Shown: positions 22,739-33,991 of the stretch, piece after piece
Numbering within the stretch: the stretch's first letter is position 1
Layout: each line of letters begins with the position of its first letter
NCBI GenBank assembly: GCA_964019415.1
Contig: OZ025871.1
Coordinates: forward strand, 6,185,213 to 6,249,212
Reading direction: 5' to 3'
DNA: 64,000 nucleotides
Origin: Ianthella basta
Taxonomy: Eukaryota > Porifera > Demospongiae > Verongiida > Ianthellidae
The notes under the pieces: model-generated
Database searches by the model: none
The model's input: only the letters and a program-made list of their open reading frames with translations
What the model was told of the DNA's origin: nothing
Made by a program: the position numbers and the translations under genes

Positions 22739-23210
22739 AGAGATGAGGGAGTGCAACCGCGTATACGTACCCACCCGTAACATTGATTGCGAGCCCTTCG
22801 GTTTGTTAGTTGGGAGTTACAACGATGTCCAGGACGCCTCTGCAGTCCCTGCGAGAAAGGACCAGGACAGCAAGCGTGGATTTAGGTCACGGCTGCCATC
22901 CACGGCTCCACAATGTTCTCCTCGGAGTTTTACAGCAGCTATGCATTAAGTTCTGGGTTCGATCTATCCAGGGCAGAGACCGGCGTCAACCAGCTGGTCC
23001 TGGACATCGTTGAAACTCCCAACTAACAAACCAAAGAGCTGTGCAATCGATGCCGAGTACATACAGACTGGAGGAGCGAGTTAATGGTATTCCTCCATTA
23101 CATCAGAATATTAAGTAGCGTTGCCATGTCCACTTGTGACGTGTTGCTACGTCATGTTAGAAAAATGCTGTTATACACCCAGGAATACGCGGTTGCATAC
23201 TCTCATCTCT
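22739..23210. mobile_element. MITE with nested inverted repeats, 472 bp
   Basis: Outer inverted ends match at about 27 of 30 positions over 22737-22766 and 23183-23212 (AGAGATGAGGGAGTGCAACC left). TA occurs at both edges, so TA is the likely target duplication. A second, inner inverted pair of about 36 bp lies at 22799-22835 and 23001-23036 (GGTTTGTTAGTTGGGAGTT...GATGTCCAGGAC). No transposase. It lies in the CARD-NACHT intron. Confidence 0.75.
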
Positions 23211-23290
23211 TACCCTCTTGGTTCTTTACTGTTCATGGCTTATCAGAATTGTACACTACTATTATGTCTGTGTCTTCTGTTGCACTGCAG

Positions 23291-23307
23291 TTGAGGAAAG
23301 AGAAGAA
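23291..23307 (+). CDS. Possible 17-nt microexon between CARD and NACHT
   Basis: The CARD exon ends in phase 1 but the NACHT exon opens in phase 0, so a connecting exon of length 3n+2 is needed. This segment has an excellent acceptor (TCTTCTGTTGCACTGCAG), a donor AGAA then GTAAGA, and 17 nt that would encode V-E-E-R-E-E. It fits exactly, but so short a segment could fit by chance. Confidence 0.3.
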
Positions 23308-24577
23308 GTAAGAAGGTCTCCCTTGTCATTCGGCAGAGATGATAATGTGAGTTAGCCTGAATTAAGCTTAAAGCAAGGTGATGTAGGATACCTTCACGAG
23401 TGGGATAACTTTGTATATTTAGAATTCAGTTGGCTTTGGAATGAAACTGGAGATATTGGTATACTCCGGCACATATGGTGCTGAGTCTGTGATTGAGCCA
23501 TCACAGTCACTCTGTGAACCATTGTGTCTCTTCCTTATTGCAAGGGCAAGCTCTAGGTAGTGCAAGTGAATCAAACTTTAGTTTAGTTTTAGATACTTGC
23601 TCAGCATTTGTAAATCTACAGCTAATAGGATCCACTGTAATACCATTTGCAAGCTGTAATTATACACAGTTTGGTGTTGTCCTGCAATAATTATTCATAG
23701 GCAGCGCATTATGATTCAAGATGATGGTATTCCAGTCCTGTGTGTAAGATGTATTGACAGCATATCGATAAGAGCCATTGAACAGATGCTGTGACCATTT
23801 CCTCTTTATCCATGCCAATGCATTCACTGTCCTTCATGCATTGCAGTATGAGTGCAATTTTCATGAAGTTACCCACCCACCACTTCGATTATTGTCAAAC
23901 ATCTGCAACTGTCCCTGCAAATACTATAGTTCAGTTCCCTACTGCATTTGTGTGTATAGTGGACATTGATGCTAGTAACTATAGATAAAAAGTTAGATAG
24001 AGAAAAGTTAGACTTTTACTGCCTATTAACTGTGGAAATTATGCAATGATTTTAAGGAGATGCCCAAGATGGCCTTAATTGAATGTATCTGATTATGATG
24101 GAGCTAGGCCGATTTTTTATTCATGCACACAATTATCTCTGAAATCGACCGAAGGATGAAGGTACCGTTTACCTTTAGCTTGCATATTCCTCCTCTGGGA
24201 TAGCAGTAACATCAAAGTTGCCATTCAGAATATTATGTACATCAGTAGGTCTGTCAGTAAAGCAGTTAAACACTTGGTAAGGGCTGTTGTCACTGAAGGA
24301 CTGCCTAACCTAGATGAATTTTTAGAGTAGAGGCAGTACAGAGCATATATATACCACCAAAATAGCAGCAATGGCTGAATTTAAGACACCATGCAGAACT
24401 TTAATTTCGCTACAACACTGTGCCAGTTAGATTGCCATGTGGAGCTCAAACAGTAGCTCGCCTTGTGGAGCTCAAACAGTAGCTCGCCCTTCATGCCTGT
24501 TCTGTATGTGTTCTTGTACATGACTTGTGTCCATAGGTGCCCTGCGTTTCGCACTGAAAACGTGCATATTTCAGTGA
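23308..24577. other. Intron sequence, no feature recognised
   Basis: AT-rich. A 27-bp tandem duplication (GAGCTCAAACAGTAGCTCGCC) lies at about 24444-24490. Nothing else supported. Confidence 0.4.
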
Positions 24578-24800
24578 GAAGGGGAATTATATGAAAGAAT
24601 GAATAGGGCAAAAGCAGCATATGACATTTTTCTTTTATGTGTTCTCTAGGCTGGCTGTGGGTGGACTGGCGTCTTCTATACAATCCTATCCATGACCCTC
24701 AATTGTTCTTTGGCGTGGCAGCTAGATTAGTTTCACCAAAGGGTGCTAACTCATTAACATAGGAGCAGCCATTGCTATCTGCGTCATTCATAGACATCTA
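24578..24800 (+). repeat. Third copy of the 1.3-1.7 kb repeat
   Basis: Shares GGGCAAAAGCAGCATATGA, CTATCCATGACCCTCAATTG and TCTTTGGCGTGGCAGCTAG with the tandem pair near the left edge. More diverged. Non-coding. Confidence 0.6.
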
Positions 24801-24959
24801 AAGCACGATGTCTGACTATTCCTTTCACCCCTCCTCCCATTGGGAACTCCTGCATGGGCTGTTGTAGGTCTAGCTACGTCCAAGCTCTTTCAAGGAATGT
24901 CTGTATTGGTTGTGGCTGCAAGACTGGAGTCATTTGACTTGACTCTTGATAAATAAGTA

Positions 24960-25073
24960 TAAGTTATGCCCCAGGGACAAGGACGGTAGTCAGAATATGA
25001 TTTGAGGCTGAGGCGAAGCTGAGGCCAAGTAATTATATTCTGACGGAAGTCCAAGTCCATGGGCTATAACTTG
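24960..25073. mobile_element. Hairpin MITE, about 114 bp
   Basis: Arms 24960-25002 and 25031-25073 are imperfect inverse complements (left TAAGTTATGCCCCAGGGAC..., right ...GTCCATGGGCTATAACTTG). They enclose GAGGCTGAGG-type repeats. No coding sequence. Confidence 0.6.
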
Positions 25074-26449
25074 TTTGTACCCCTTTGCCATGGCCATCAG
25101 GTGAGAACCCAACCCAGCCGGCGAAAGAATGGCGACCATAGCCAGCTTCACTCCTGATTCTGACATAGATCAAGCTTAATAGGTGCGGCAGTAGTCTTCC
25201 TGGAAGGTTAAATCACAGTGGACTCCAATTGCACTATGCAAATGTTGAAGACACTTTTCAATGAATAGAACGACTGCGATCACAGATAGCTATAGAACAA
25301 GCTTGTGATTCTACCCTTACAGCTACCATGGATACCGAAGCTCGGTGCCATGCTGTGCATTGACTCACAATTATTTCATTGCACATGCAGCCCAAAGGTC
25401 ATGTTCTCTTCCAACAAAGTGCTAGCTGGTAATAAAGCTATGCGTTCCTCCTGTTAGGACAGAATATCTAGCTATGTAGCTAGCTAGCTGCATGGTTGTT
25501 GATCTTTGCAAGTTTAGTGTACATACATCGCTCGTTTTCTATACCAAACCTGGCATTCAAGTGCATTGCTTTCATGCATTGCACCGTGCATGGATGTGTA
25601 ATGGATTCACTCCCTGATCAAGTCTTCGCAGGGTATATTCTGGATATAGTTCCCATTGCCATGGTAGTGTGCATCTAAACAATGATTCTAAATCTCAGAG
25701 AAGCCTTCCAATTGCTTCACAAGTGATTCTGAATCCAATAGACGTATGCAGCGGGCAAAGTGTGTGTGACCATAAATCCCATACACATTATTATGTTGTG
25801 GACAGAGTGTGTGAAGTTTGTAACAGTTATGACATCAAAGCCATTTTGTATGTGCTGTAGTACGTGCTTGTTGCTGCAAATTATTCCTTCAGTTCTCATC
25901 GAATAGCCTCCCTATAAAGTAGAGGTAAGGCAGATAATGAAGTAGAGTAATGAGAAAGTTTATGGGTGCCATAGAGTTCTTCTACTGGGCTCCCGCATAC
26001 TCATCGGTTGCCAATGATGCAGACATCGTCAAGGAGAGATCATGAAGATGACTTTGATTGGATTGGTGAACAGTTTTTGGATCTATATTACTTAAATTAT
26101 TAACTTGTTCATGCTATAATGGTGGATTCCATGAATAAAGTTGAGTCCATGACATTTCTAGCTCATCTGGTATCAACATAGTCACCTGCTTTTTGGGGGG
26201 GACCAGTTTTCAGCACTTCTGTCCCACTTTAGTAATTTGCTAGGTTGACACCTATGTCCTAGCTTGGTTGTTTGAGCTTGCATGCATTCTGATGAGTAGA
26301 AGGAGGTGAAGGTTGTAGCAGTTAGAGATGAGAGCACCCCTCCTCCACCAGCTTGAAGAGCCATTGAAACAGTGACTCTCAAGTTTTCTCCTTTTAAAGT
26401 GATGTTCATGTCTGACACCATGTCACTCAGCACACCACAATGAATAAGC

Positions 26450-26770
26450 CTGCCACCAGACTGAATGCTTCTACTGGCCATCCCGGAAGCTTGGGAGCAT
26501 CTGGAAGCTTTGCGCTGGCCATGGAGGTTGAACCTCTTCCATCCGAGTGCAAACCGGAAGTGCCCAGGGAGTGAACCCAAGTCTAAGCATGAAGCTGCCA
26601 CAAAGCCTAAGCTTGTTGCCATGAAGTCTCTTTCAAAAGAGAAGTCAGAAACAGCTGCGAGGCCAAGGAAAGTACCAGCAACAAAACCTGCTGCAAGACT
26701 CATGACCCGTGAGCACACAATTGCTGCAAAGTGAAAAAGGTGCCTGCTGTGAAGGAGTCCACAAACTAAC
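26450..26770 (+). pseudogene. Possible linker histone H1-like pseudogene
   Basis: Three successive plus frames give GSLGASGSFALAMEVEP, then KSKHEAATKPKLVAMKSLSK, EKSETAARPRKVPATKPAAR, and finally VKKVPAVKESTN before a stop. The GASGSF motif closes the winged-helix domain of histone H1, and a Lys/Ala/Pro-rich tail follows it in that family. The two frame changes and the absence of a recognisable first half make it a pseudogene at best. A long minus-strand frame over the same bases is the expected shadow of a Lys/Ala-rich frame. A generic basic repeat protein is the alternative. Confidence 0.4.
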
Positions 26771-27283
26771 TCTGTTTGGTGACTAGATTGTACAATTAGA
26801 GCTAGAGTGCTTTGTAATGGAAGATGAAGCATGGTCCATATAGCACGCTGTAGGACTATGTGCTGTAATGTACATAAAATTTCTTTGATCCACTCTCAGC
26901 TTGCAAATCACTTCATGATGTAGTATCGTCTACTGCACGATTGTTATATTGACCTGTATAGATTTTCACTACAAATGTCTCATGTATTAATTGCTGGACA
27001 TTCATTAACATTTGAATAATGTGATGAACTGGCTTTCAGTGATCCTATGCCTCAATGGTACTTTCCATTATAGCTAGAAAGCATTCCATTGGTAGATTAT
27101 GACTGGCCAGGACTGTTCAGAAATTTTAGTGTATGACTGGCTCACTGGCCATCCTGTAAATTGCATTCACCAAGCATGCTATGATGCTGACCAAGGGGCG
27201 CTTCAATTTGAATGGTGCCTAGCATGTATTGTTAGAGTGGAATAGTTGTTGAGCCAACGCGTATGAGGTAGCTGCTACCCTTT

Positions 27284-27544
27284 TTGGTAGCTCAACTTCC
27301 GGCCAGCTTTCTATCTGCCTTTCATTATTCACTGTTTCTTCAGTCCTCATTTAGCAATGCTTTGTTTGAAGCCATTTTCATGAAAGTTCTTCAGCCACTG
27401 CTGGATGTTCTTTTGCAGAATTCTGAGCTAACTTTCAGTGGGACAAACTCCATTGTGTCTAGCATACAGAACAACATGCTGATATTGTTTCGCAATGTAC
27501 TGGCATTGAATGGACTTGGCACTTGCAAGTGGGCTCCTCGCTAA
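27284..27544 (+). CDS. Unrecognised open frame in the intron
   Basis: An 86-codon frame with LFEAIFMKVLQPLLDVLLQN and NMLILFRNVLALNGLGTC has a helical, protein-like composition, but no splice sites and no recognised family. It could be a fragment of a transposase or an unused exon. Confidence 0.2.
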   Translation: MVAQLPASFLSAFHYSLFLQSSFSNALFEAIFMKVLQPLLDVLLQNSELTFSGTNSIVSSIQNNMLILFRNVLALNGLGTCKWAPR

Positions 27545-28029
27545 CAGCAAGTACAATTGCCACGTGGATGTCCTCTTGGTCAGCCTGCGCCTCACTCAGC
27601 TCAAGTGGGAGCTTCCTTGGTCTTACCACAGATCGCTTGACCCACTTAACCATCTGCTTACATGATCTGTGGATATGAATGAAGCAGCAACGTAACTATA
27701 TAACTAAACAGGTAAAGTGTTAATGCTACTAGTAAAAGAGCGGCTAGTCAGCAAAAATTGACTCAAATTTCATCTCTCCATCTCTTCCTGAGTCTCCCCT
27801 GGACCTTCTTCACACCTACCACTCTACACAGCTGAAGGTTTACTCAAGTTTGGTGTATCAGTGCTTGTGTGGCAGCAGCTGTGTTGGCTTTGCCTTTCAC
27901 TACCTGATGGATCCAATAATTCCATTGAGTATATAGAAGAAGAGGCTCATTGCTACGTTGTTCAATGTAGGTGAATACGTAGTTTGTGGGCAATACGTAG
28001 CAGATTATTCAACAACTGAATGCAGGACG

Positions 28030-28053
28030 TTTCGGCCCGAAGGCCTTCGTCAG
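28030..28053 (-). ncRNA. Hammerhead-like core, left arm
   Basis: Minus strand: CTGACGA, A, GGCC-TTCG-GGCC stem-loop, GAAA, CGTC. Conserved positions of CUGANGA and GAAA are present and stem II has four pairs with a UUCG loop. An extra A sits between the core and stem II, and stem III is poor, so activity is uncertain. Confidence 0.5.
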
Positions 28054-28231
28054 CTGCGTACAAAACTGGGAATGTACAGTGTGAGACTGGTTTATATAGC
28101 TATGGGTAACTGTGTGTGACCAATCAAATTGTAGGATTATGTGTACATGTGTTTAGTGTGATTGGTCACACACAGTTACCCATAGCTATATAAACCAGTC
28201 TCACACTGTACATTCTCAGTTTTGTACGCAG

Positions 28232-28255
28232 CTGACGAAGGCCTTCGGGCCGAAA
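28232..28255 (+). ncRNA. Hammerhead-like core, right arm
   Basis: Plus-strand mirror of the left-arm motif: CTGACGA, A, GGCC-TTCG-GGCC, GAAA, then CGTCCTGCATTCAG. The same caveats apply. Confidence 0.5.
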
Positions 28256-29248
28256 CGTCCTGCATTCAGTTGTTGAATAATCTGCTATGTATTGCCACAA
28301 ACTACGTATTCGCCTCCATTGAGTATCTCACGTCCAATGTAGGCTTATTCTAACTCTAGCATGTAACAAGTGGCTTGAGCCTTCTGCTCAGTGTAAGCTT
28401 CATGTGCAGGCACATGTGGGGCATGTCCAATTTTTTGATCAGAGATAGTAATGACAATTGAAGGTTTGAATTCCTGTGTTGCCCATGGCAGTTAATTTGA
28501 GTGATGTTATGTGACATGCAATAGCAGGATTTTGAGGATAAGATTGTCTTTAATTATGGCATCGCATCTGGCAGCTACATATGTGCTGGATGATGAAGGC
28601 TAGCCTAACCATAAGTTGATGGCATAGTTTTTCATTTGTCACTCAATTAATTATATTCTTGTTCGTACCTGTCATTTTATAATTATTGTTATAATAGGAA
28701 CTATAATAAGTCAAAGTAAAGTAATATATGGCAGTGAAAGGATAATACTAAATTGCAACTAATGATAATAAATGATTGAAACACGCTATATTCCCAAAAA
28801 GAATTCACGCAGGCTAATCTATAGAGCAATTAATAACTGGTGCACTATAGGGTGCACCTACATGCAAAAATGAATGTCACTGAGAATAGATTAAGCCAAC
28901 ATTGTCTGGGGAGGAAGTGCTGAGCACTGCTAAAAAACTATTGCATAGTTTGAGCAGAAGCAATGAATTGCACGGTTTAATTAAATGCAATATCATTTTT
29001 GAAATGTAATGAGGATATCATGTATTATCAAGTGTTTGTGGTTGGTCATAGTCATTGGGACTAGTACTGTTTCTTGTCGACATCAAGATTGAAATTGTTT
29101 GTCATATGGATTATTTGTTTCCAAATGTGATACTGCTATGCAATATTCCAATCTCATGTTATTTGACCTAATATTTTATTACCAATGAAGAGTCATACTC
29201 TTCTTATAATGAAAGGTCAGATCATTGTAGTTGGCCTCTGTAGCGTAC

Positions 29249-29433
29249 AGGCCAGGCTAGGTTGAAAATAGAGGTAATCACTTGGATTTTTTGCCAAACA
29301 GCCGTCTACACCAGTATTGGGACCTCAGAAGGCTGAGAGGCCAGAGGCCCAGTTCATGGCGACACTGGTGTAGAGGGTTGGTTGGCGTAAGATCCAGTGA
29401 TTATCTCTTTCTTCAACCTAGCCTGGCCCGGCT
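29249..29433. repeat. Inverted-repeat segment, Penelope-associated
   Basis: Left CAGGCCAGGCTAGGTTGAAAA... and right ...CAACCTAGCCTGGCCCGG form imperfect arms of about 50 bp. An inner hairpin pairs TCTACACCAGT with ACTGGTGTAGA. The GTAAGATCCAGT motif recurs near 29735 as GTAAAATCCAGT, linking it to the neighbouring ribozyme-bearing sequence. Confidence 0.55.
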
Positions 29434-29589
29434 GCTACTGATAGCCTTTTGTAATACACTGACTTAGCTCGTGTCATTGAAATCACACTTTTAAATTGTA
29501 TCCTTTCCCCCTTATCTGCCCTTGTTGAAACCACAAGTGTTTTAAATGAGTAACTAGTTATCCTGCCATCCACCAGTATCTCACATGCA

Positions 29590-29625
29590 CTGATGAGCCC
29601 TTATCAGGGCGAAACAGCCCTTGTA
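29590..29625 (+). ncRNA. Hammerhead ribozyme-like motif
   Basis: CTGATGA is followed directly by a clean stem-loop (GCCC-TTATCA-GGGC), GAAA, then ACA...TGT able to form a three-pair stem III with a five-base loop, and a UA dinucleotide at the cleavage position. This is the minimal hammerhead arrangement and the best of the four in the window, because no extra base separates the core from stem II. The two strands of stem I pair poorly by eye, which leaves activity in doubt. Confidence 0.6.
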
Positions 29626-30302
29626 TCTTTGTTGAAGACTAGTTCGGGAAGGTGATCACTGTTTGCCATCAATAAGGATCTCCCTGCCTTGAAGTTCTGA
29701 GACACCACTATATGTGTATAGAAGGCTGGTCATCGTAAAATCCAGTATCTGCCTATTTATTCTTTTGAAGCGATCACTATGGATTGCTTAAACACGTTTA
29801 CCAATAAAATGCAATAATTTGATGGAACAGATGTGCATTGAATTGTTGCCACTCAAATATCATTGATGTATATACGTATTTCTATATGTCAGAAAGTGTT
29901 CATTACAAGTAGTACAAATTCTGTCTTCATGCAAACATTATATCCCAGCTGGATACAAGCAAAGTGAACCAAGATGTGGTTGACATGGGCAAGTAAACTA
30001 TAAAAGTGATCAATGTTTCATCTTTTTCATCCATTTTATGTGATTCATTCCTTGCCTTTGCATGGTATAATATAGACGTGTACTAGTGGTAGACTGTGAG
30101 CTTGCAAGACTACACAATGTAATGTTAAGGACAAATTGACTCATTGACCTAATGTTTACAGCAGATGTGTTTTGAATCAACTGTAGATCTGATGGTATTA
30201 TTGTGAACATGTGACTGATCTTGTGTCATGCAACACACAACATTGTATGCCTTGTTATGGTTTACTCCAGTACCATATGTTTGTATCTTCTTCTGTATAT
30301 AG
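29626..30302. other. Intron end before the NACHT exon
   Basis: No further elements recognised. It finishes in the pyrimidine-containing acceptor TTTGTATCTTCTTCTGTATATAG. Confidence 0.5.
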
Positions 30303-31956
30303 ATGGTGCTGCTGTTCTTCAGGAATGTAGAAGCCTACAATGACCAAATGCAAATTGTACAAGACAATTTCTGCAGGGATCGCACAATAAAGTTTGTAAA
30401 GCTTGCAATGGCTCCATTCAAATTGGGCTATGAGAAACAGCAGAAGAGGTTTGTTGAAGCAGTGTGCGACCCAGAAGGCGTGGACAAGGTATTAACACTT
30501 GTCACAGTCAAGGTGAAGTATGATGATCTTCCTGACCTGATGAAACAGTTCAAGCTCTTGGTCCTAAGTGGTGCTCCTGGTGTTGGAAAGAGTACACTAG
30601 CACGGAAGTTGTGTCAAGATATATCTAAGAAAAGTAAGCAACATGACTATCAATTGGTGTTTCTGTTGGAGCTACGCAATCTAATTGGTTATGTTGGTAG
30701 ACCTGAGGAGTTTCAAACCAAGCACTTGCTGGAGCACTTCAGTGGCCTCATGTGTGAAGGATGCACACCAGAGGTGGTGGCTAGGGCACTTGAAAAGGAC
30801 CTTGGTAGAGGAGTGCTCCTGATCTTAGACGGCTATGATGAGTTGTCTGCCCCACTGCGCCAGTGTCCATTTTTCCATCACCTTCTGACACATTCTCTTC
30901 AGTCTCCACTTTCCGGCTGTGACATTGTATTAACATCCAGGTCAATAGTCACCAGCGAGATATATCAGCATATTGATGAGTCAGATAGGAATTTTGTGAA
31001 TGTTGAAGTGCTTGGACTTGGAAAGAGTGAAATAAAGAATTTTTCTCAGCAATACTTTTATGAGCAAGGCCGACCTGACCTGCTGGACTCATTTCTGGAT
31101 AAGTTGGAGCAGTTTCCCCAAATGAAGGGCCTCTACTCTAACCCAGTGGTCCTGTCTATACTTTGTGTTGTGTACCTATTCCAGGAAAACCTCCCCCATA
31201 CTCTGACTGAGGTGTATGATGCATTTATCTGTAGGAAGTTATTGCTCAATTCAGATCCGTCAGACACTCATGATCATGACAGCTCTGTCTTACATCTTTC
31301 TGATGAGCATGATTTTTATCATCTCTGCAGCACTGCTTATACCTGTGTTGTTGAACAAAAGGTAACCTTTACATCATCAGAACTCAAGGGTCTTTCATCA
31401 AGGTACTCAAATCGTGAAAGTGGGTGTGGTCTCTTAACAGCACGCCCTGTGGGCAAGTTGAGGCTTAAATTAGAAGCAGTGGACAGCTTCTACTTTCTCC
31501 ATCTGACCGTTCAAGAGTTTCTCAGTGCCATCCACATTTCCAGGCAGGATATTTCAGTTCAACAAAAGATCTGGGACGAGTACCTTGGACAACTCCACAT
31601 GGCTCAAGTGTGGAAATTCTTCTGTGGGATAACCAAACTAAAGAACTTTGATGCACTCCACCTCACGTCAAAGGTAAAAGACCAGGACTTCTTATTGCAG
31701 TCTCTTTATGAGTCACAAAATAGTGATGTGACTAGTGCTGCAATGAAGAATGCATTCAATGACAGTCCAGAAGTGAAGCCAAGGAATCCCTACAGTGCTG
31801 TGGCTTATGGTTACTGTCTGCAGCATCACCAGATCATGAAGAAACTCACTGTTGTCTGCCGTAAAGACATTCGAGTTCACATTTGTAATCTACTCTCTCC
31901 TGTACTCCAGTCAGCTTCTGGCTTGCATCTGACACTCAGTAAATGTCACCCTAAAG
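30303..31956 (+). CDS. NACHT NTPase exon of the NLR gene
   Basis: A 551-codon open exon with no breaks. Counting from its first codon, the P-loop GAPGVGKST is at 90-98, the Walker B/DGxDE box VLLILDGYDEL at 171-181 and the sensor IVLTSRS at 208-214. These are followed by LGLGKSEIKNFSQQYF and the conserved proline region NPVVLSILCVV, then FLHLTVQEFLSAIHIS, the winged-helix/HD signature of animal NLRs. The end (LQSASGLHLTLSKC) begins the LRR part. NACHT domains bind ATP or dATP and drive oligomerisation after ligand sensing in the cytosol. The donor AAAG then GTGAAC leaves phase 1, matching exon A1. The first codon is ATG directly after the acceptor, and a second acceptor (TTCTTCAG) lies 20 nt in, so the exact start is open. 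No key motif is missing, so the exon looks functional. Confidence 0.93.
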
Positions 31957-33863
31957 GTGAACCTTGATGTATGCACCAATTGCATATGTGTCTGTGCTGT
32001 CTCGATTGCAGTACTTCAAGGTGTATTTTATTGCTGAGGTAGAAGTAGTGACCCATGCATGAAGGATTATACTGGATTATGTGTGCTATTTCCATGTTAT
32101 TCATTCATTAGGGTGTTCCTGAATGTAGATAATAGATATTGTGTAACCTACTGGAGTGAGGTTAAATTGTAATTATATTATTAACTATTTGATGCAGAAG
32201 CACAATGGTAAAGCATAATACAATAGTATATATTGTAAGACTATCTAAAAATGGATAACAGATATATTGATAAACTGCTTTATAGCATATCTTATGTCTG
32301 GCAAATTCCGAGATGATTCGATCCTTCTTATATAGGCCAACTTTCATCCTGACTACTACTAGGCTGTTCCTCCTTCAGAGCCACTCCGTACTGCCAGATC
32401 TAGAGTCAATGAAGTGATCTTGGAGGCTGTACGTATATAACTCTTCACACAATTTTGCTGCAGTACTTGTAGTTTCTGTAGATTGTGCTGCAGCACAAAC
32501 ACGTGAATATAGATTTATCTAGTCCTTCTGTCACAAATGGTACATGTCAGGAGATTAAGTAGTGATCTCAAGAACCTGACGCAACACTTTGCTGGAGTTG
32601 AGTAATAAGATGTATATGGTCGTGATCACAGGACCCAACCATGAACAGGAACTAACTGTGGAGCCTTTAGGTTTCTTCTTAGGGGCCACCTTAAGAAGAA
32701 ACTTGCAGCACAGATTTGCAGCATACTTCATAGAGATTCAATTACGTCAGAATGAGCTTTCAATGTTCTCCTGTCATTAGTTTGTCCTGTGTATAAGGTA
32801 CACTTGTTCAGCCTCAATCTTGAATTGTGAAAAATGGGTTATTAGTAATTACTACATTGAATTACGTATAACTTTTTTAGACTGAATGACTGTGATCTAC
32901 ATTCTGACCTATAAACATTGAAACTGTAGTGGTATGAATGATTAAAAATCACTAATGACTTGTGATTCTACACAATTATGCGTAGAATGTGAACAGGCAC
33001 TTAACAAGGATGATATTGAAATCTTGACCATGTTTGGTATATGCCATGCACTGTTGGTTCATTTTCCTCCTCCATGATCTGTTCAGATTGGAAGGAAGCT
33101 GTCAAGCCTCTGACTATGTGTATGCATGAAGAAGGAGGTATGAATAACTAATAAGTATAACATGTACCATTAATTTTCTTGCCTAAATGCTCTAGCACTA
33201 GTGTGTATCCCAGAGGAGGGTGGCCACGTATCACTTGACAGTAGCTGGGAAGTGCGCGCGTAGCAAACATATATACACAAATACAAAGTCATGTACTGTA
33301 CTGTAGGTCGACCCTCTCTTTCTCACTTGAACTTGTAGATAGCCACATACATTGTACACTATTCCAAAGCGCTGCCAGAAGTATGGGGAAGGAGTGCAAG
33401 GCTGGTCACCCTTCTGTAGAGAGGAAGCATAAAATCTGCCAATGCACTCTTTTTCCTGGTCACTTGCAGCCATCGTCCAACATACTGCATGGTATTATTC
33501 ATAAGTGGTGACATCTTAGTTAAATGGGTTGTGCAATCAGAGTCGTGGCCAACCTCTGTGTGTACCCAATGGGAATGTGCTGTGGGTTAGGTAGTGACTC
33601 ATTCCTGGCAACTGTACTGGTAAATTTATTTGTGTGTTTACCTGGTTTCCGAGAGTGGTTTGCTTAGCACTGAATGAGCACAGCAAACTTGTATACTGTA
33701 ACATAGCCTTTCCTTTAATTCTGATGATGCCTTGTGAGCATTAAGTTTCTACCCATAGTCTGTTCCTGCTGTTAACAGTACATGTAGATATTATTGCTAG
33801 TTTTGTTCACCAAGTCTTGACATGTTTCGCCTTGTATGGTGTTTCCTTGTGTATCCCCAACAG
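31957..33863. other. Intron, no feature recognised
   Basis: AT-rich intron between the NACHT exon and the first LRR exon, without recognised repeats. It ends in GTGTATCCCCAACAG. Confidence 0.5.
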
Positions 33864-33991
33864 CTGAGAAGCATGTTGCCACTTTAAACTTTGAAGGTGA
33901 AGCGCATGAGGTCCCACTTGATCTAGTGGTCCTGCTACTGACTTACTGCAACAAGACAGAAGTGGACTATCTCATTTTAAACCCCACACAA
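33864..33991 (+). CDS. LRR exon A1 of the NLR gene
   Basis: A 128-nt exon, phase 1 to phase 0. It encodes EKHVATLNFEGEAHEVPLDL and VVLLLTYCNKTEVDYLILNP. It aligns with exons A2 and A3 (VERVTL...VPLDVV...YFEHVEEV), with the V-P-L-D core shared. It looks like a diverged LRR pair that places a hydrophobic strand at each end. Its start phase accepts the NACHT exon directly. Confidence 0.75.

Larger units (their letters stand above)
27970..28314. mobile_element. Head-to-head Penelope-like terminal repeats
   Basis: Arms 27970-28126 and 28159-28314 are nearly perfect inverse complements about 156 bp long, with a 32-bp spacer. Each arm contains GACGTTTCGG...CGTCAGCTG, the conserved core of Penelope-type terminal repeats. 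The arms point at each other, so RNA from either strand would fold into one long hairpin. No coding sequence remains between them. Confidence 0.75.

Noticed and set aside
26182-26832. 216-codon minus-strand frame
   Set aside because: It looks like the antisense shadow of a Lys/Ala/Pro-rich plus-strand frame; no splice sites, and its Phe/Leu/Ala/Gly composition is explained by that.
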